From positions 1 through 57,571 of the forward strand of contig NZ_NFVA01000043.1 of the NCBI RefSeq assembly GCF_002264395.1: a DNA stretch of 57,571 nt, written 5' to 3'. The position numbers and the translations under genes are program-made. The notes below the pieces were generated by a model. That model was not told the origin of the DNA, did no database searches, and was given only the letters and a program-made list of their open reading frames with translations. Of this stretch, positions 8,520 through 16,580 are shown piece by piece (the stretch's first letter is position 1; each line of letters starts with the position of its first letter). The stretch is from Paenibacillus sp. VTT E-133291 (GTDB taxonomy: Bacteria; Bacillota; Bacilli; Paenibacillales; Paenibacillaceae).

Positions 8520-9395
8520 GTGGATTTCGGAAGATTAATAACAGCCATGGTAACTCCCTTTGACGGGGATGGAGAAATCAACTGGGATGTAACTTCACAG
8601 CTTGTCGATTATTTAATTGAGGAACAGAAATCAGAGGCTTTGGTTGTCTGTGGCACAACTGGGGAATCCCCTACGTTAAGTGATGAGGAGAAACTGCAGC
8701 TGTTTTCTTTCGTACTAGAGAAGGCGAATGGTCGCTGTAAAATTATTGCTGGAACAGGCAGTAATAACACGAAGCACTCTATTCACCTCACGAAGGAAGC
8801 GGAGAAAATAGGTGTGGACGGCGTACTTTTGGTCGTTCCTTATTACAATAAGCCTAATCAGGAAGGGCTCTATCAGCATTTTTCTACGATTGCTTCGGAG
8901 ACTTCATTACCAGTTATGCTGTATAATGTTCCCGGTCGCACGGGTGTGAGTATGAGCGTAGACACAACCCTTCGACTTGCAGAAATTTCGAATATTGTTG
9001 CGACAAAAGAATGTGCATCTGTCGATCAAGTGACACTTATCGCTTCTGCGTGTGCCGATGACTTCCGTGTATATACTGGTGATGATTCAGCGGGCTTAGC
9101 TAGTCTAGCCGTAGGTGGATACGGAATTATCAGCGTAGCTAGTCATGTGGTTGGTGCACAGATGTCAGAAATGATCTATGCATACAGCTCCGGAAATGTG
9201 CAGCGAGCGGCAGAGATTCATCGGAAACTGTTCCCAATTTTTAAGGGATTATTCGAATGCCCGCAACCGCTACCGAATCCTTCCGCGGTCAAATATGCTT
9301 TAACTCTGAAGGGTCTGCCTGTTGGAGGCGTCAGATTGCCGCTTATTTCACCTACGGAAGCGGAAGCGGCCTTTATTGAAGCGCTATTTCACTAA
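8520..9395 (+). CDS. dapA: 4-hydroxy-tetrahydrodipicolinate synthase
   Basis: It condenses pyruvate with aspartate-semialdehyde, the branch point to lysine, peptidoglycan DAP and dipicolinate. The 291-residue TIM-barrel protein has GTTGESPT in the substrate loop, the catalytic Tyr in YNVPGRTG near residue 135 and the Schiff-base Lys in VATKECAS near residue 162. AAGGAGG at the end of dapG drives the GTG at 8520; the ATG ten codons earlier lies inside dapG and is not preferred. It is co-transcribed with dapG and followed by a terminator. A second dapA-like gene lies at 35739-36635. Confidence 0.96.
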   Translation: MDFGRLITAMVTPFDGDGEINWDVTSQLVDYLIEEQKSEALVVCGTTGESPTLSDEEKLQLFSFVLEKANGRCKIIAGTGSNNTKHSIHLTKEAEKIGVDGVLLVVPYYNKPNQEGLYQHFSTIASETSLPVMLYNVPGRTGVSMSVDTTLRLAEISNIVATKECASVDQVTLIASACADDFRVYTGDDSAGLASLAVGGYGIISVASHVVGAQMSEMIYAYSSGNVQRAAEIHRKLFPIFKGLFECPQPLPNPSAVKYALTLKGLPVGGVRLPLISPTEAEAAFIEALFH

Positions 9396-9427
9396 GTGCT
9401 GAACAATGATATTCTTGTGTTTAAACC

Positions 9428-9457
9428 GGCTTCTCCTGTGGAGAGCCGGTTTTTATA
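9428..9457 (+). terminator. Rho-independent terminator of dapG-dapA
   Basis: ACCGGCTTCTC pairs with GAGAGCCGGT around a short loop and runs into a T-rich tract. Confidence 0.85.
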
Positions 9458-9524
9458 TTTATTATATTTTGCTAAAATAATGGGTCACATTTAAGGAAAG
9501 AATTTGGATACGAGATAGGGTGAC

Positions 9525-9554
9525 TTGTCTTTTGCCAAAAAAATCATGTATAAT
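9525..9554 (+). promoter_or_regulatory. sigma-A-type promoter of the RNase J gene
   Basis: TTGTCT at 9525-9530 and TATAAT at 9549-9554 are separated by 18 bases. It lies about 345 bases upstream of the start codon, giving an unusually long leader. Confidence 0.65.
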
Positions 9555-9561
9555 GATCTTA

Positions 9562-9904
9562 AGTGACTGGGTGCGGTTAAAATTAAATATGCGGTAATCT
9601 TCCGTCAATGGTTTACATTGTGAGACAGGATAGGTCCCAAGATGAGTCTGTGTAAATGATTGAAATGTCTTCGCGCGAGGGGCGCGACGGTGAATTTTGA
9701 CGGCATTTGTCCGTTTCAATATGAACTTTACTGCCCGGAATCGGGAGCTTTCGCATTGCGCATTTTACAGATATCAGGAATATCCTTGTTAATTAGGAAG
9801 CTATCAGCTGTTTGAAGAATGTGTTCAGCGCCGCTGAAATAATCGAAGTTCAATATTTACCAATAAAAGTATGACGTCCAACATCATAGGAGGGTTAGAT
9901 TCAT
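9562..9904 (+). other. long 5' leader of the RNase J gene
   Basis: About 340 transcribed bases precede the coding sequence. I see local hairpins, for example around the CGCGCGAGGGGCGCG stretch near 9673 and CCCGGAATCGGG near 9735, but no known riboswitch motif and no strong intrinsic terminator. No convincing coding frame is present. It may be a post-transcriptional control region. Confidence 0.45.
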
Positions 9905-11584
9905 TTGTCCAAAAAAAACAACAACGATAAATTGATGATTTTCGCATTGGGCGGAGTCGGAGAAATCGGGAAAAACATGTATGTCATTCAATATGGAGCT
10001 GACATTGTAGTCGTGGATTCGGGACTTAAGTTCCCGGAAGAAGATATGCTCGGTATTGATATTGTAATTCCTGATATCTCTTATTTGACAGAGAACCGTG
10101 ACAAGGTAAGAGGAATTGTACTTACCCACGGACACGAGGATCACATCGGTGGTCTCCCATATGTCCTGAAGAATTTGAATGTTCCGGTTTACGGAACAAG
10201 ACTTACATTAGGACTTGTAGAAAACAAATTGAAGGAAGCGAACTTACTGGGTGACACCAAACGGATTCTGATCAATGAAGATTCAGAAATTCAACTGGGA
10301 AGTTCACTCAAAGTTACTTTCTTCAGAACCAATCACAGTATTCCTGATTCCGTCGGTGTGTGCATCGAAACACCGGAGGGTAACGTAGTTCATACGGGAG
10401 ATTTCAAATTTGACCACACTCCAGTCAACGGTCAATTTGCAAATTTGCATCGGATGGCTGAAATTGGTCAGAAGGGCGTGCTTGCTCTTTTGTCGGATAG
10501 TACAAATGCTGAGAAACCAGGCTTTACCCCATCTGAAAAGAATGTCGGTATTGTTCTGGAAGATATTTTCCGCAAAGCTGAACAACGTGTCGTTGTAGCA
10601 ACCTTTGCTTCCAATGTGCACCGTATTCAGCAAGTGGTTAATGCGGCAGAATCCACAGGTCGTAAAATTACAGTAATTGGCCGTAGTATGGTAAACGTTG
10701 TATCTATTGCTTCTGAGCTTGGATATCTGAACGTACCTGACGGTATGCTGATCGAGCCTGAAGAAATGAACAGAATGGCAGCGAACCGTGTCGTTGTTCT
10801 TTGCACAGGATCCCAAGGCGAGCCAATGTCTGCATTGACCCGTATGGCACGTTCCAGTCATCGTAAAGTAGATATCTTGCCAGGTGATACTGTTATTATT
10901 GCAGCAACACCGGTACCAGGTAACGAGAAATATGTAGGTCGTACCATTGATGAATTGTTCCGTCTTGGCGCTAACGTAATCTATAGCGGTTCCAATTCTG
11001 GCGTTCACGTATCCGGTCACGGTAGCCAGGAAGAGCTTAAGCTTATGCTCAATCTGATGAAACCTAAATATTTCATTCCAATTCACGGTGAATACCGTAT
11101 GCAACGCAAACATGCGCTTTTGGCAGAATCCGTAGGCGTAGAGTCTCAGAACATTTTCATCACTGAAATCGGTGAGATTGTGGAAATTCAAGGCGGTGCC
11201 GCTCGTAAAGCTGGTAAAGTAACGGCTGGTAACGTATTGATTGACGGTCTGGGTGTAGGTGATGTAGGTAATATTGTATTGCGTGACCGTAAGTTACTGT
11301 CTCAAGATGGTATTTTGGTTGTCGTGGTTACATTAAGCAAACAGAATGGTGCAATTGTCTCCGGACCTGACATCATTTCTCGTGGTTTCGTTTATGTCCG
11401 TGAGTCCGAAGGACTGCTTGACGAAGCGAACCGAATTGTTTCGAGTACACTACAGCGCCTGATGAGTGAGAAAGTAAATGAGTGGGCATCGCTTAAAACA
11501 AGCGTAAAAGATTCACTCGGTCGTTTCTTATATGAGCAAACGCGTCGTAGACCGATGATTTTGCCAATTATCATGGAAGTGTGA
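9905..11584 (+). CDS. rnjB: ribonuclease J (metallo-beta-lactamase/beta-CASP family)
   Basis: 5'-to-3' exo- and endoribonuclease of mRNA decay and rRNA maturation. The 559-residue protein has the metallo-beta-lactamase domain with the complete zinc motif HGHEDHIGG near residues 75-83, a beta-CASP domain and a C-terminal domain. The position between dapA and tepA is that of B. subtilis rnjB, but B. subtilis RNase J2 has a degenerate motif there, whereas this protein has the J1-type motif. The symbol therefore reflects position; the activity is more like RNase J1. The start is TTG 9905 behind AGGAGGG with ten-base spacing. A long leader precedes it and a strong terminator follows. Confidence 0.92.
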   Translation: MSKKNNNDKLMIFALGGVGEIGKNMYVIQYGADIVVVDSGLKFPEEDMLGIDIVIPDISYLTENRDKVRGIVLTHGHEDHIGGLPYVLKNLNVPVYGTRLTLGLVENKLKEANLLGDTKRILINEDSEIQLGSSLKVTFFRTNHSIPDSVGVCIETPEGNVVHTGDFKFDHTPVNGQFANLHRMAEIGQKGVLALLSDSTNAEKPGFTPSEKNVGIVLEDIFRKAEQRVVVATFASNVHRIQQVVNAAESTGRKITVIGRSMVNVVSIASELGYLNVPDGMLIEPEEMNRMAANRVVVLCTGSQGEPMSALTRMARSSHRKVDILPGDTVIIAATPVPGNEKYVGRTIDELFRLGANVIYSGSNSGVHVSGHGSQEELKLMLNLMKPKYFIPIHGEYRMQRKHALLAESVGVESQNIFITEIGEIVEIQGGAARKAGKVTAGNVLIDGLGVGDVGNIVLRDRKLLSQDGILVVVVTLSKQNGAIVSGPDIISRGFVYVRESEGLLDEANRIVSSTLQRLMSEKVNEWASLKTSVKDSLGRFLYEQTRRRPMILPIIMEV

Positions 11585-11624
11585 GGAGAATTCTCCTTAA
11601 ATAAATATATAGCTTGGGCATTGG

Positions 11625-11674
11625 CCCCTTTTCCCCGGAAATATTGGACGGTTTCTACGGGAAAAGGGGTTTTT
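11625..11674 (+). terminator. Rho-independent terminator of the RNase J gene
   Basis: CCCCTTTTCCC at 11625-11635 pairs perfectly with GGGAAAAGGGG at 11659-11669, followed by five T. Confidence 0.88.
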
Positions 11675-11799
11675 GTATTGTTTATATTTATATCATGAGG
11701 AGAGCTTTGCATAATGCGGGGCCCTGAAATGTCATACTAATGAAAGTTAGTAAGGCTATAGCAGACCAGAGCTGCATAAGAAAAGGGAGAGCTGCGAAG

Positions 11800-12579
11800 A
11801 TGAACTACATGAATGGATCAAATGGAGCAAAGAATGAGGAAGTTATACCACAAGAGGGAAATCCAAGTACAAATGAAAATATGCCGCCCACGACAATGGG
11901 TGCACTGAAAGAGCTTGGACAAACAGCGGTACCTACTGGTGAACCGGATATCTTTTGCATAACGATCATCGGTCAGATTGAAGGCCATATTGTAATGCCT
12001 CCTCAGAACAAAACGACAAAATACGAACATATCATTCCCCAGCTGGTGGCAGCTGAACAGAATAAGAATATTAAAGGTCTGCTTATTATTTTAAATACGG
12101 TTGGTGGAGATGTAGAAGCTGGTCTAGCGATTGCCGAAATGATTTCTTCGCTCTCTAAACCAACGGTAACAGTAGTCATTGGAGGGGGCCATAGTATTGG
12201 CGTTCCGATCGCTGTATCCTCTACGTATTCAATTATTGCGGAAAGTGCAACGATGACGATACATCCGATTCGTATGAATGGTTTAGTAATTGGAGTGCCA
12301 CAGACGTTCGAATACATGGAAAAAATGCAGGAGCGTGTAGTGAAATTCGTTACTTCTCATTCTCGGATTTCTGAAGAACAGTTCCGTGATCTCATGTTTA
12401 AGACAGGTGAGCTCAATCGTGATATTGGAACAGCCGTTGGGGGGTTGGACGCCGTTAAATATGGTCTCATGGATGAGGTGGGCGGGATCGGAGCTGCCTT
12501 AGCGCATCTTAACCGGATGATTGGTGGAGATCTCTCTGCAGCGCCTACAGCAGCGATTTCGGGAGGGTTTACGCAATGA
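11800..12579 (+). CDS. tepA: TepA, ClpP-fold translocation-enhancing protein
   Basis: This 259-residue protein belongs to the ClpP/crotonase-fold serine protease group. The core shows the oxyanion segment LNTVGGDVEAGLA, a nucleophile-type Ser in GGGHSIGVP near residue 131 and a His in TMTIHPI. In B. subtilis TepA (YmfB) acts in the cytoplasm on secretion and on spore small acid-soluble protein turnover. The first 50 residues are polar and low in complexity. AAAGGGAGA precedes ATG 11800; a codon 20 residues upstream in frame has no such site. Its last four bases overlap the start of the ylzJ-like gene, and spoIIIE follows, as in Bacillus. Confidence 0.92.
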   Translation: MNYMNGSNGAKNEEVIPQEGNPSTNENMPPTTMGALKELGQTAVPTGEPDIFCITIIGQIEGHIVMPPQNKTTKYEHIIPQLVAAEQNKNIKGLLIILNTVGGDVEAGLAIAEMISSLSKPTVTVVIGGGHSIGVPIAVSSTYSIIAESATMTIHPIRMNGLVIGVPQTFEYMEKMQERVVKFVTSHSRISEEQFRDLMFKTGELNRDIGTAVGGLDAVKYGLMDEVGGIGAALAHLNRMIGGDLSAAPTAAISGGFTQ

Positions 12580-12788
12580 CACTCTACACGATAATGTCGA
12601 TGGAACAGGTGTGGGAGGGTGCCTTTAATAATTACGCTGCAACGCGAGAAGTAAGTGTTCAAGGGATGCTCATGCAGGTTGAGCCGATGGAGGAAGGACG
12701 CGCGCGCATAGTTAGATTGCTGGATTGTCCTTTGGAGCGATATTTGGATCCGTCGTTCTCTCCAGGAGCGATAATTACGTTAACATAA
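12576..12788 (+). CDS. YlzJ-like small protein
   Basis: A 70-residue acidic protein that overlaps the tepA stop by four bases (ATGA), with GGGAGGG as its ribosome-binding site. Gene position between tepA and spoIIIE, length and the C-terminal YLDPSFSPGAIITL ending match the YlzJ family of endospore formers. No catalytic motif or membrane segment is visible. Function is unknown; coupling to tepA suggests related expression. Confidence 0.8.
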   Translation: MTLYTIMSMEQVWEGAFNNYAATREVSVQGMLMQVEPMEEGRARIVRLLDCPLERYLDPSFSPGAIITLT

Positions 12789-12836
12789 AGATTCATTTTT
12801 TGACAAAAGAGAACATAGGTACGCCACGCCATTATA

Positions 12837-12845
12837 TGGTATAAT
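12837..12845 (+). promoter_or_regulatory. extended -10 promoter of spoIIIE
   Basis: TGGTATAAT is a perfect extended -10 element (TGnTATAAT) just before spoIIIE. The start point would be near 12852, giving a very short leader. The TTGACA at 12800 is too far away to serve as its -35. Confidence 0.6.
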
Positions 12846-12866
12846 GTTGTTCCGGGGGTGGCTGGC

Positions 12867-15527
12867 GTGGCTAAACGAAAAAAGAAAAAGAAAAAAGCGC
12901 TGCTCGGCAGCGTTTTAAAATATGAAATTTATGGAATTTTACTAATAACGATATCCGTTATTGCTCTGTCCGGTGAAGCGGCGGTAGGGCGGTCACTTTC
13001 AAGTATGGCGGGTTATTTATTAGGGAGATTTTATTTTGTGTTGCCGCTTATTGGTATTTTTTATGGGCTTATGGTTATGATCCATCGAAGATGGCCTTCT
13101 TCTTGGAACAGTCGGCATACAGGCGTGCTTTTGCTTCTGCTTTCCATGTGCCTTATGAGTACGATTTCTGCAATGGAGCAGAAGCTTGGCCCGTTGTCCT
13201 TGCTCCATCCTGGCAACGTGATGACACAAATACATAATGATCTTTCGGGATCTCTTTCGCCTGGTGTTAACAATAGTAATGTCTATATGCTGGGTAAGGA
13301 TATAAGTGGTGGATATATCGGCGGGTTGGAGTATGCTGCGCTGCTGTGGCTCTTTGGTAGTCTGGGCGCTAAGCTGCTCATGATAGTTATGCTTGCCATC
13401 AGCTTTATGTTAATTACAAATCTCTCTTATGTAGAGATTATTACTCTTTTACGAGTTCGTACGGTTAAGTTTGTGGAGGGGATTCGTCTCCATGCGGCAA
13501 ACCGTCCGAAGGCAGTCCCGGTAGCGGCTAGACCTTCTAAATCAGCTGCCCAGGCTAAGACTCGGCAGGTGAAGCAGCCTGTCTATGAAGAAGATGACGA
13601 AGAGGAAGAAGACGATCGATATTTACCTAACCGCAAGCAACCTGTTCTTTTGAAAAAAATATCCGGTTGGTTCTCAGGCTCCACCCGTTCAGAGGCTGAA
13701 GCCGATTCTGGGAATGATGATCAAGGTCCAATTGTAACCAGTGCTTCGCACGGTCCGATCATTTCCGGGCTTTCAGTAGATAGTCGTGTGACTTCACTTG
13801 AGGATATTCATCAGGATTTTGATGATGCAGATATGGATATGGAACCTGTGACGCCAATTATCCGCGACTTCTTTGAGCATATCCGCTCAGAAGGGTTGAA
13901 TGAGGAAGATAGGGAGGATTGGAGTGAATTCTCTCCAGCGGCTCGTGGTGTTACTAGCAAAGCTCCTGTTACTGGGGCTAATCCAATTCATCAACAGATT
14001 TCAGATGAGCCTGAGGAGAATGTGAACATAGACTTGAATGGATTGCTAAGTGCTACTCCGGATGGCGAGATCGTTCCTGCACCACCAGCACCACCTCCAC
14101 CAAAGCCTTATAAGTTGCCATCTTTCCGTCTTCTAGCTAAACCTAACAACAGCGGCAAAGCGGGAGATCAGAATGATTATATGCAGACAGCCCGTAAGCT
14201 AGAAGCTACACTTGAGAGCTTTGGAGTAAGGGCAAAGGTTCTTGAAGTAGTTAGAGGTCCAGCGGTTACACGGTATGAAATTCAGCCGGATATTGGTGTT
14301 AAGGTTAGCCGTATTGTTAATCTGACGGATGACATTGCACTTGCTCTTGCTGCCAAAGATATACGTATGGAAGCACCCATTCCGGGTAAATCAGCAATTG
14401 GAATAGAGGTGCCAAATTCCGAAGTGTCTGTTGTTACTATGCGTGAAGTTATGGAAACACAGATCTTTCAGGAAGCAGAGTCCAGATTATCGATTGCCTT
14501 TGGACGTGATATTTCGGGTCAGACAATTATCGGTAATTTAGCGAAGATGCCCCATTTATTGGTGGCTGGTGCAACGGGTTCTGGTAAATCGGTTTGTATT
14601 AACGGGATTATTACGAGTATTTTATACAAAGCTAAACCTGATGAAGTCAAATTCCTGATGGTGGACCCGAAGATGGTAGAGCTGAATGTCTATAATGGGA
14701 TTCCGCATCTTCTGGCTCCAGTGGTTACTGATCCGAAGCGGGCGAGCTTAGCTTTAAAGAAGATCGTTGTGGAAATGGAGAAAAGGTATGAACTCTTCTC
14801 CAAATCGGGAACACGGAACATGGAAGGCTATAATAAGCTGATGGCTGAGAATCCAGCGGCTATTCTTCCTTATATTGTTGTTATTGTGGACGAGCTTGCG
14901 GATTTGATGATGGTTGCCGCTAACGATGTAGAGGATGCTATCTGTCGACTCGCACAGATGGCGCGTGCAGCTGGTATTCATCTAATTATCGCTACCCAGC
15001 GTCCTTCCGTAGATGTCATTACAGGTTTGATTAAGGCTAATATTCCTTCTCGTATAGCTTTTGGTGTATCGTCCAATGTAGACTCTCGAACCATTCTGGA
15101 TATGCCAGGCGCGGAGAAGCTTTTGGGTCGAGGAGACATGCTGTTCTTACCGATGGGGGCTTCTAAACCGATTCGAGTACAGGGTGCTTTTATGAGCGAT
15201 CAGGAGGTTGAGACGATCGTTCAATATGTCAGTAGTCAAGGGGAAGCAGAATATGATGAGTCTATTGTTCCAGAAGTAGATGACACAATCGCAGAAGATC
15301 AGGAACCTCAGGATGAGTTATATGAGCAGGCCGTAACGATCGTGCTTGAAGCGAAGCAGGCTTCGGTCTCGCTTCTACAGCGCCGGATGAGGGTTGGTTA
15401 CACCCGTGCAGCCCGTTTGATTGACTCCATGGAGGCTCGTGGGGTCATTGGGCCATACGAGGGCAGCAAGCCGCGTGAGGTGCTTGTGTCACTGGAGCAA
15501 TATCAGCATAACAAGATCAGTTCTTAA
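12867..15527 (+). CDS. spoIIIE: SpoIIIE/FtsK DNA translocase
   Basis: ATP-driven DNA pump that moves the chromosome through the division or sporulation septum. The 886-residue protein starts with a Lys-rich stretch, then four membrane segments within the first 190 residues. A long acidic linker follows (a run of Glu/Asp near 240), then a Pro-rich segment near 405. The RecA-like motor has Walker A GATGSGKS near residue 570 and Walker B VVIVDELADL. The C-terminal gamma winged-helix domain, which reads SRS/KOPS sites, covers the last 65 residues. GTG 12867 is chosen because GGGGGTGG precedes it; GTG three codons earlier lies inside that site. It is longer than B. subtilis SpoIIIE, mainly in the linker. 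Confidence 0.96.
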   Translation: MAKRKKKKKKALLGSVLKYEIYGILLITISVIALSGEAAVGRSLSSMAGYLLGRFYFVLPLIGIFYGLMVMIHRRWPSSWNSRHTGVLLLLLSMCLMSTISAMEQKLGPLSLLHPGNVMTQIHNDLSGSLSPGVNNSNVYMLGKDISGGYIGGLEYAALLWLFGSLGAKLLMIVMLAISFMLITNLSYVEIITLLRVRTVKFVEGIRLHAANRPKAVPVAARPSKSAAQAKTRQVKQPVYEEDDEEEEDDRYLPNRKQPVLLKKISGWFSGSTRSEAEADSGNDDQGPIVTSASHGPIISGLSVDSRVTSLEDIHQDFDDADMDMEPVTPIIRDFFEHIRSEGLNEEDREDWSEFSPAARGVTSKAPVTGANPIHQQISDEPEENVNIDLNGLLSATPDGEIVPAPPAPPPPKPYKLPSFRLLAKPNNSGKAGDQNDYMQTARKLEATLESFGVRAKVLEVVRGPAVTRYEIQPDIGVKVSRIVNLTDDIALALAAKDIRMEAPIPGKSAIGIEVPNSEVSVVTMREVMETQIFQEAESRLSIAFGRDISGQTIIGNLAKMPHLLVAGATGSGKSVCINGIITSILYKAKPDEVKFLMVDPKMVELNVYNGIPHLLAPVVTDPKRASLALKKIVVEMEKRYELFSKSGTRNMEGYNKLMAENPAAILPYIVVIVDELADLMMVAANDVEDAICRLAQMARAAGIHLIIATQRPSVDVITGLIKANIPSRIAFGVSSNVDSRTILDMPGAEKLLGRGDMLFLPMGASKPIRVQGAFMSDQEVETIVQYVSSQGEAEYDESIVPEVDDTIAEDQEPQDELYEQAVTIVLEAKQASVSLLQRRMRVGYTRAARLIDSMEARGVIGPYEGSKPREVLVSLEQYQHNKISS

Positions 15528-15565
15528 GCTGGACAAGTCAGTTCTAGCATTTAATAGACAGTGAG

Positions 15566-15611
15566 AAGGGGCGGTGCTCAAGTAGTTTGTACTACTTGGG
15601 CACCGCCCCTT
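15566..15611 (+). terminator. long hairpin after spoIIIE, weak T tract
   Basis: Bases 15566-15586 pair with 15591-15611 over 21 positions (one G-T pair) around the loop TTGT. This is far longer than a normal terminator stem and no T run follows on either strand. It probably stops or protects spoIIIE transcripts. Confidence 0.55.
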
Positions 15612-15674
15612 ACTCTGCTGAAGAAGTGTAAACGCCCCTTCAAATAATGGTCTTTGTGAAGCTGCATTAAAGAA

Positions 15675-15856
15675 TTAGGGAATTTCTCCCTGAAATACTG
15701 ATATTATGGCCCTCAGAATTACAATTAGGGAAAAGTTCCCTATAATTTATTAATTTTGGTAATAAATAAAGGAATTGGCCTGATTTTTAGGGAGGAATTC
15801 CCTGATTTCATTCAATATTAGGAAATATCGAATATTTTTAGGGAGTTTTTCCCTAA
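15675..15856. repeat. array of four 19-bp palindromes TTAGGGA-N5-TCCCTRA
   Basis: Four copies occur at 15675-15693, 15725-15743, 15787-15805 and 15838-15856. Each has 7-base arms (TTAGGGA and TCCCTGA, TCCCTAT, TCCCTGA or TCCCTAA) around a 5-base centre that is not conserved. Copy starts are 50, 62 and 51 bases apart, close to whole helical turns. The spacers are AT-rich and unrelated. No gene is seen in 15528-16081. The array could be protein-binding sites or a genome-wide intergenic repeat family; the sequence alone does not decide. Confidence 0.75.
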
Positions 15857-15891
15857 AAGTGCGAACCTGCACTTGGACTATACTATAAAAA

Positions 15892-15940
15892 GGAAGCTAC
15901 CCTGATTAGCCATTTATGGCTTTGGGGCAGCTTCTTTTTA
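15892..15940 (+). terminator. terminator-like hairpin after the palindrome array
   Basis: GGAAGCTACCC pairs with GGGGCAGCTTC (imperfect), with inner AGCCAT/ATGGCT, ending in five T. No coding gene lies just before it, so either it is a second terminator for spoIIIE or it ends a small untranslated transcript. Confidence 0.6.
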
Positions 15941-16081
15941 TAAAATGATGATAAAAAAGAGTTTTGACATATAGCTGATCTAAAAGTCCGGTTTTACCCC
16001 ATTCATTAAACAATACTACCCATCTTATCAAATAAGGACAGAGGATTAGTAGGCATAAATCCATATTGGAGATTAAAGGGA

Positions 16082-16417
16082 TTATTGTGCTCCATTGATT
16101 GTTTTTAAGCTGCTACGCGATGTAAGAGAAAGATTTGCTTTGTACAAAATCAAGTAATACTCCTGAAGCTCCTCGGTGCGTAAGAATTGAATAGTCATCC
16201 CTTTTCCACCATGAAGAATATGAAAGCTACTGATCTCATGTGCTACATCATCAATCTTAATTTGGGTCTTGCCGTGTACGATCAATAAAAATGCGCTTGA
16301 GGGTAGCTTATATTGTGAATTCATATCACTAAAAGGTTGAGAAGTATGACGTATATCTATAATTTCAATTAATGCGTGGTTCCACAGTAAAATGTGTCCT
16401 TTAAATTCATGATTCAT
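16082..16417 (-). pseudogene. truncated AraC-type regulator, N-terminal sensor part only
   Basis: This 111-residue frame resembles the N-terminal sensing domain of Btr-like AraC regulators of siderophore uptake, with the cupin-like segment FHILHGGKG and YYLILYKA. The C-terminal helix-turn-helix pair expected after about residue 170 is absent; the frame stops after NGAQ and nothing similar follows towards 15960. GGAG lies just before ATG 16417, and a TATAAT box and a Fur-box-like site sit upstream, so the gene may still be transcribed under low iron. It could be a decayed gene or a stand-alone ligand-binding protein. Family assignment rests on short motifs. Confidence 0.55.
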
Positions 16418-16450
16418 ATCAACTCCATGGTTTTCTTATTTCGATTATAA

Positions 16451-16467
16451 TTGATAATCATTCTCAA
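16451..16467 (-). promoter_or_regulatory. Fur-box-like operator of the truncated regulator
   Basis: TTGATAATCATTCTCAA matches the Fur consensus (GATAATGATAATCATTATC) over most of its core. On the minus strand it sits immediately upstream of a TATAAT sequence, about 35-50 bases before ATG 16417, a position suited to repression by Fur with iron. Confidence 0.65.
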
Positions 16468-16501
16468 TTACAATGGAAAGCTATTTCTTCTTTTTAGTAA
16501 T

Positions 16502-16531
16502 GCATAGGATGCGCTGACAGTCGTCATAATA
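16502..16531 (+). promoter_or_regulatory. sigma-G-type promoter of sleB
   Basis: GCATA at 16502-16506 and CATAATA at 16525-16531 are exactly 18 bases apart, fitting the forespore sigma-G consensus (GMATA-N18-CATWHTA) fully. B. subtilis sleB is a sigma-G gene. Confidence 0.75.
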
Positions 16532-16580
16532 ACTTTAGCCATCCATGCAGAACTTACAAAAGAAAGGTAGAGCGAACCCT

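Noticed and set aside
10304..11191. A 295-codon minus-strand open frame inside the RNase J gene
   Set aside because: Its composition (many His, Cys, Phe) is what the complement of a real coding frame gives, and the plus-strand gene is intact.
12800..12805. TTGACA upstream of spoIIIE as its -35 box
   Set aside because: It is 34 bases from the TATAAT, too far for one promoter; the extended -10 explains the start better.
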